From NCBI GenBank assembly GCA_019915135.1, contig JAHLMK010000039.1:1-64000 (forward strand): a stretch of DNA of 64,000 nucleotides. Reading direction: 5' to 3'. A model generated the notes under the pieces. The model was not told where the DNA came from. It worked only from the letters and a program-made list of their open reading frames with translations, and made no database searches. Below, one piece after another: positions 63,168 through 64,000 of this stretch (position 1 is its first letter; the number at the start of each line of letters is the position of its first letter). Source of the stretch: Strobilurus pachycystidiatus (taxonomy: Eukaryota; Basidiomycota; Agaricomycetes; Agaricales; Physalacriaceae). The position numbers and the translations under genes are program-made.

Positions 63168-64000
63168 CTATACGACAAGATGTTGCAGACCAGCTTTACG
63201 CCACAAGCTAGTGTGAGTAAAGTGCGGCATGACAATTTGCTCACCACCAGACCATGATTCAATCTCATGCTGAAGGACGCGGCCTTGCAGGTAGATGATA
63301 TCACCAGGGTGCAGGCACACAAGCACTTTAAGCTGGGGAACCCAAAGGTGTCCTCCTGAAACAGGTCCTCCAGCAACTGTAAGAACAGCGAAGCCTTTTG
63401 GTGGGTCATGAGAGTCAGTGTGTAGACTGGATTGGCGATTGAAATATATTTTGTGTCCTTTAAGGAGAAGAGGATTGATGTGGTTCAACGTCTTGAGGAT
63501 GAGGTGGTGGTCCTCGGAGCGCTGGCGAAGGAGACCTAGGTGGTTGTAAAAAGATTCATCAATAAGCCTGATGCCCTCGTTGATATGTCAGGAGAGGGGA
63601 TGCAGTCGTTTCCAGAGGCGAGCTGTGGCTGTGGCGGAGGTCGTATTACTGAATCTGTCTTTACTAGGTACAGCAAGTCTGGTGCGCTTCAGGGAATAGA
63701 TTTCAGCAATGGCATCAATAGAGAAAATCCAAAGTACCACACCTCTTGATCAATGACATGCCAGCATTGAGAGACACGTATTTTTCCCATGCCCTGGCCG
63801 AAAGCTTCAAGGTAACAGCCGACCTTATTGGCAGAGATTGAAGACACACTAACGTGAAGAGGAACAGTTCTCACATATTCCTCAATGGTGGCATTGATCC
63901 TCAGCTGAGAGAGGAGAAGAGGACATGAGCTAGGCCCTGAATTTTGTAGTAGGTGGACCTAATTTGCCTTCTTCGCTAATCGCCTTAGGAAAGTAGGCTA
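63168..64000 (-). pseudogene. 2OG-Fe(II) oxygenase-like gene with one in-frame TGA, cut by window edge
   Basis: One minus-strand frame can be followed from about 63740 (IDAIAEIYSLKRTRLAVPSK, then RLWKRLHPLS) across TGA at 63588-63590, into INEGIRLIDESFYNHLGLL and on to the stop at 63168. The C-terminal 110 residues look like a double-stranded beta-helix dioxygenase: the iron motif HTD within SLHTDSHDPPKGFAVL, GGHLWVPQL, PGDIIYLQGRVLQHEIE (distal His) and MPHFTHTSLW. The Arg expected after the distal His, which would bind 2-oxoglutarate, is Gln (SGGEQIVM). TET/JBP-like and prolyl-hydroxylase-like oxygenases are expanded in Agaricomycetes; I cannot say which group this is. The TGA is explicable from CGA. 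Upstream exons may lie beyond 64000. Confidence 0.6.

Noticed and set aside
1..64000. CRISPR arrays, bacterial operons or ribosome binding sites
   Set aside because: Spliceosomal introns and fungal retroelements throughout show that the DNA is eukaryotic; no regularly spaced short repeats with unique spacers were seen.

Overview
The window looks like repeat-rich, gene-poor nuclear DNA of a filamentous basidiomycete, most likely an Agaricomycete. The grounds are many short (35-55 nt) GT-AG introns, a KDZ-family transposase, a Tf1/sushi-type Ty3/gypsy element with a chromodomain, a DIRS-type tyrosine-recombinase retrotransposon, a Tad-like LINE with an RNase H domain, F-box-like and 2OG-Fe(II) oxygenase-like fragments, and TA-flanked MITEs. 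No rRNA, confident tRNA or CRISPR array was seen.

Layout. 1-3264: 3' part of a nine-exon KDZ transposase, cut by the window edge. 3.3-6.6 kb: clustered 12-bp palindromes and two unknown minus-strand reading frames, each behind a TATAAATA box. 6.8-9.1 kb: decayed Ty3/gypsy relic (minus). 10.3-10.9 kb: an intact two-exon gene of unknown function. 11.5-12.0 kb: a MITE in a 10-bp target duplication. 12.8-13.5 and 17.0-17.75 kb: old DIRS pieces. 16.0-16.6 kb: decayed unknown gene. 17.75-31.25 kb: one full-length DIRS element (minus, about 7.5 kb) carrying a 6-kb, very young Ty3/gypsy element (18930-24913) inside its repeat region. 33.76-35.78 kb: a solo DIRS that appears to split an F-box-like gene. 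36-43.7 kb: decayed host-type genes, including an intron-bearing relic of DNA polymerase delta. 44.6-48.3 kb: three MITEs and a GC-rich dispersed repeat. 48.57-57.26 kb: a full-length Tad-like LINE with poly(A) and a 13-bp target duplication; its 1789-codon ORF2 is open from end to end. 57.26-58.4 kb: remainder of the target repeat plus a second, uninterrupted copy. 60.4-61.6 kb: C2H2 zinc-finger gene interrupted by a MITE. 63.2-64.0 kb: 2OG-Fe(II) oxygenase-like gene with one stop, cut by the window edge.

How it fits together. The region is a nest of insertions whose order can be read: old DIRS fragments were hit by a younger DIRS, which was then hit by the gypsy element; a GC-rich repeat was hit by a MITE and by the LINE while its sister copy shows both sites empty. 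The gypsy element carries a 10-nt complementarity between the predicted RNA 5' end and its primer-binding site, the hallmark of Tf1-type self-priming. Each DIRS terminal repeat contains a tRNA-like block. Most broken frames are broken by single nonsense codons explicable as C-to-T (or G-to-A) transitions, which suggests RIP-like mutation or methylcytosine deamination rather than indel decay. Only the 10.3-kb gene, the gypsy gag, the DIRS recombinase and LINE ORF2 look fully open.
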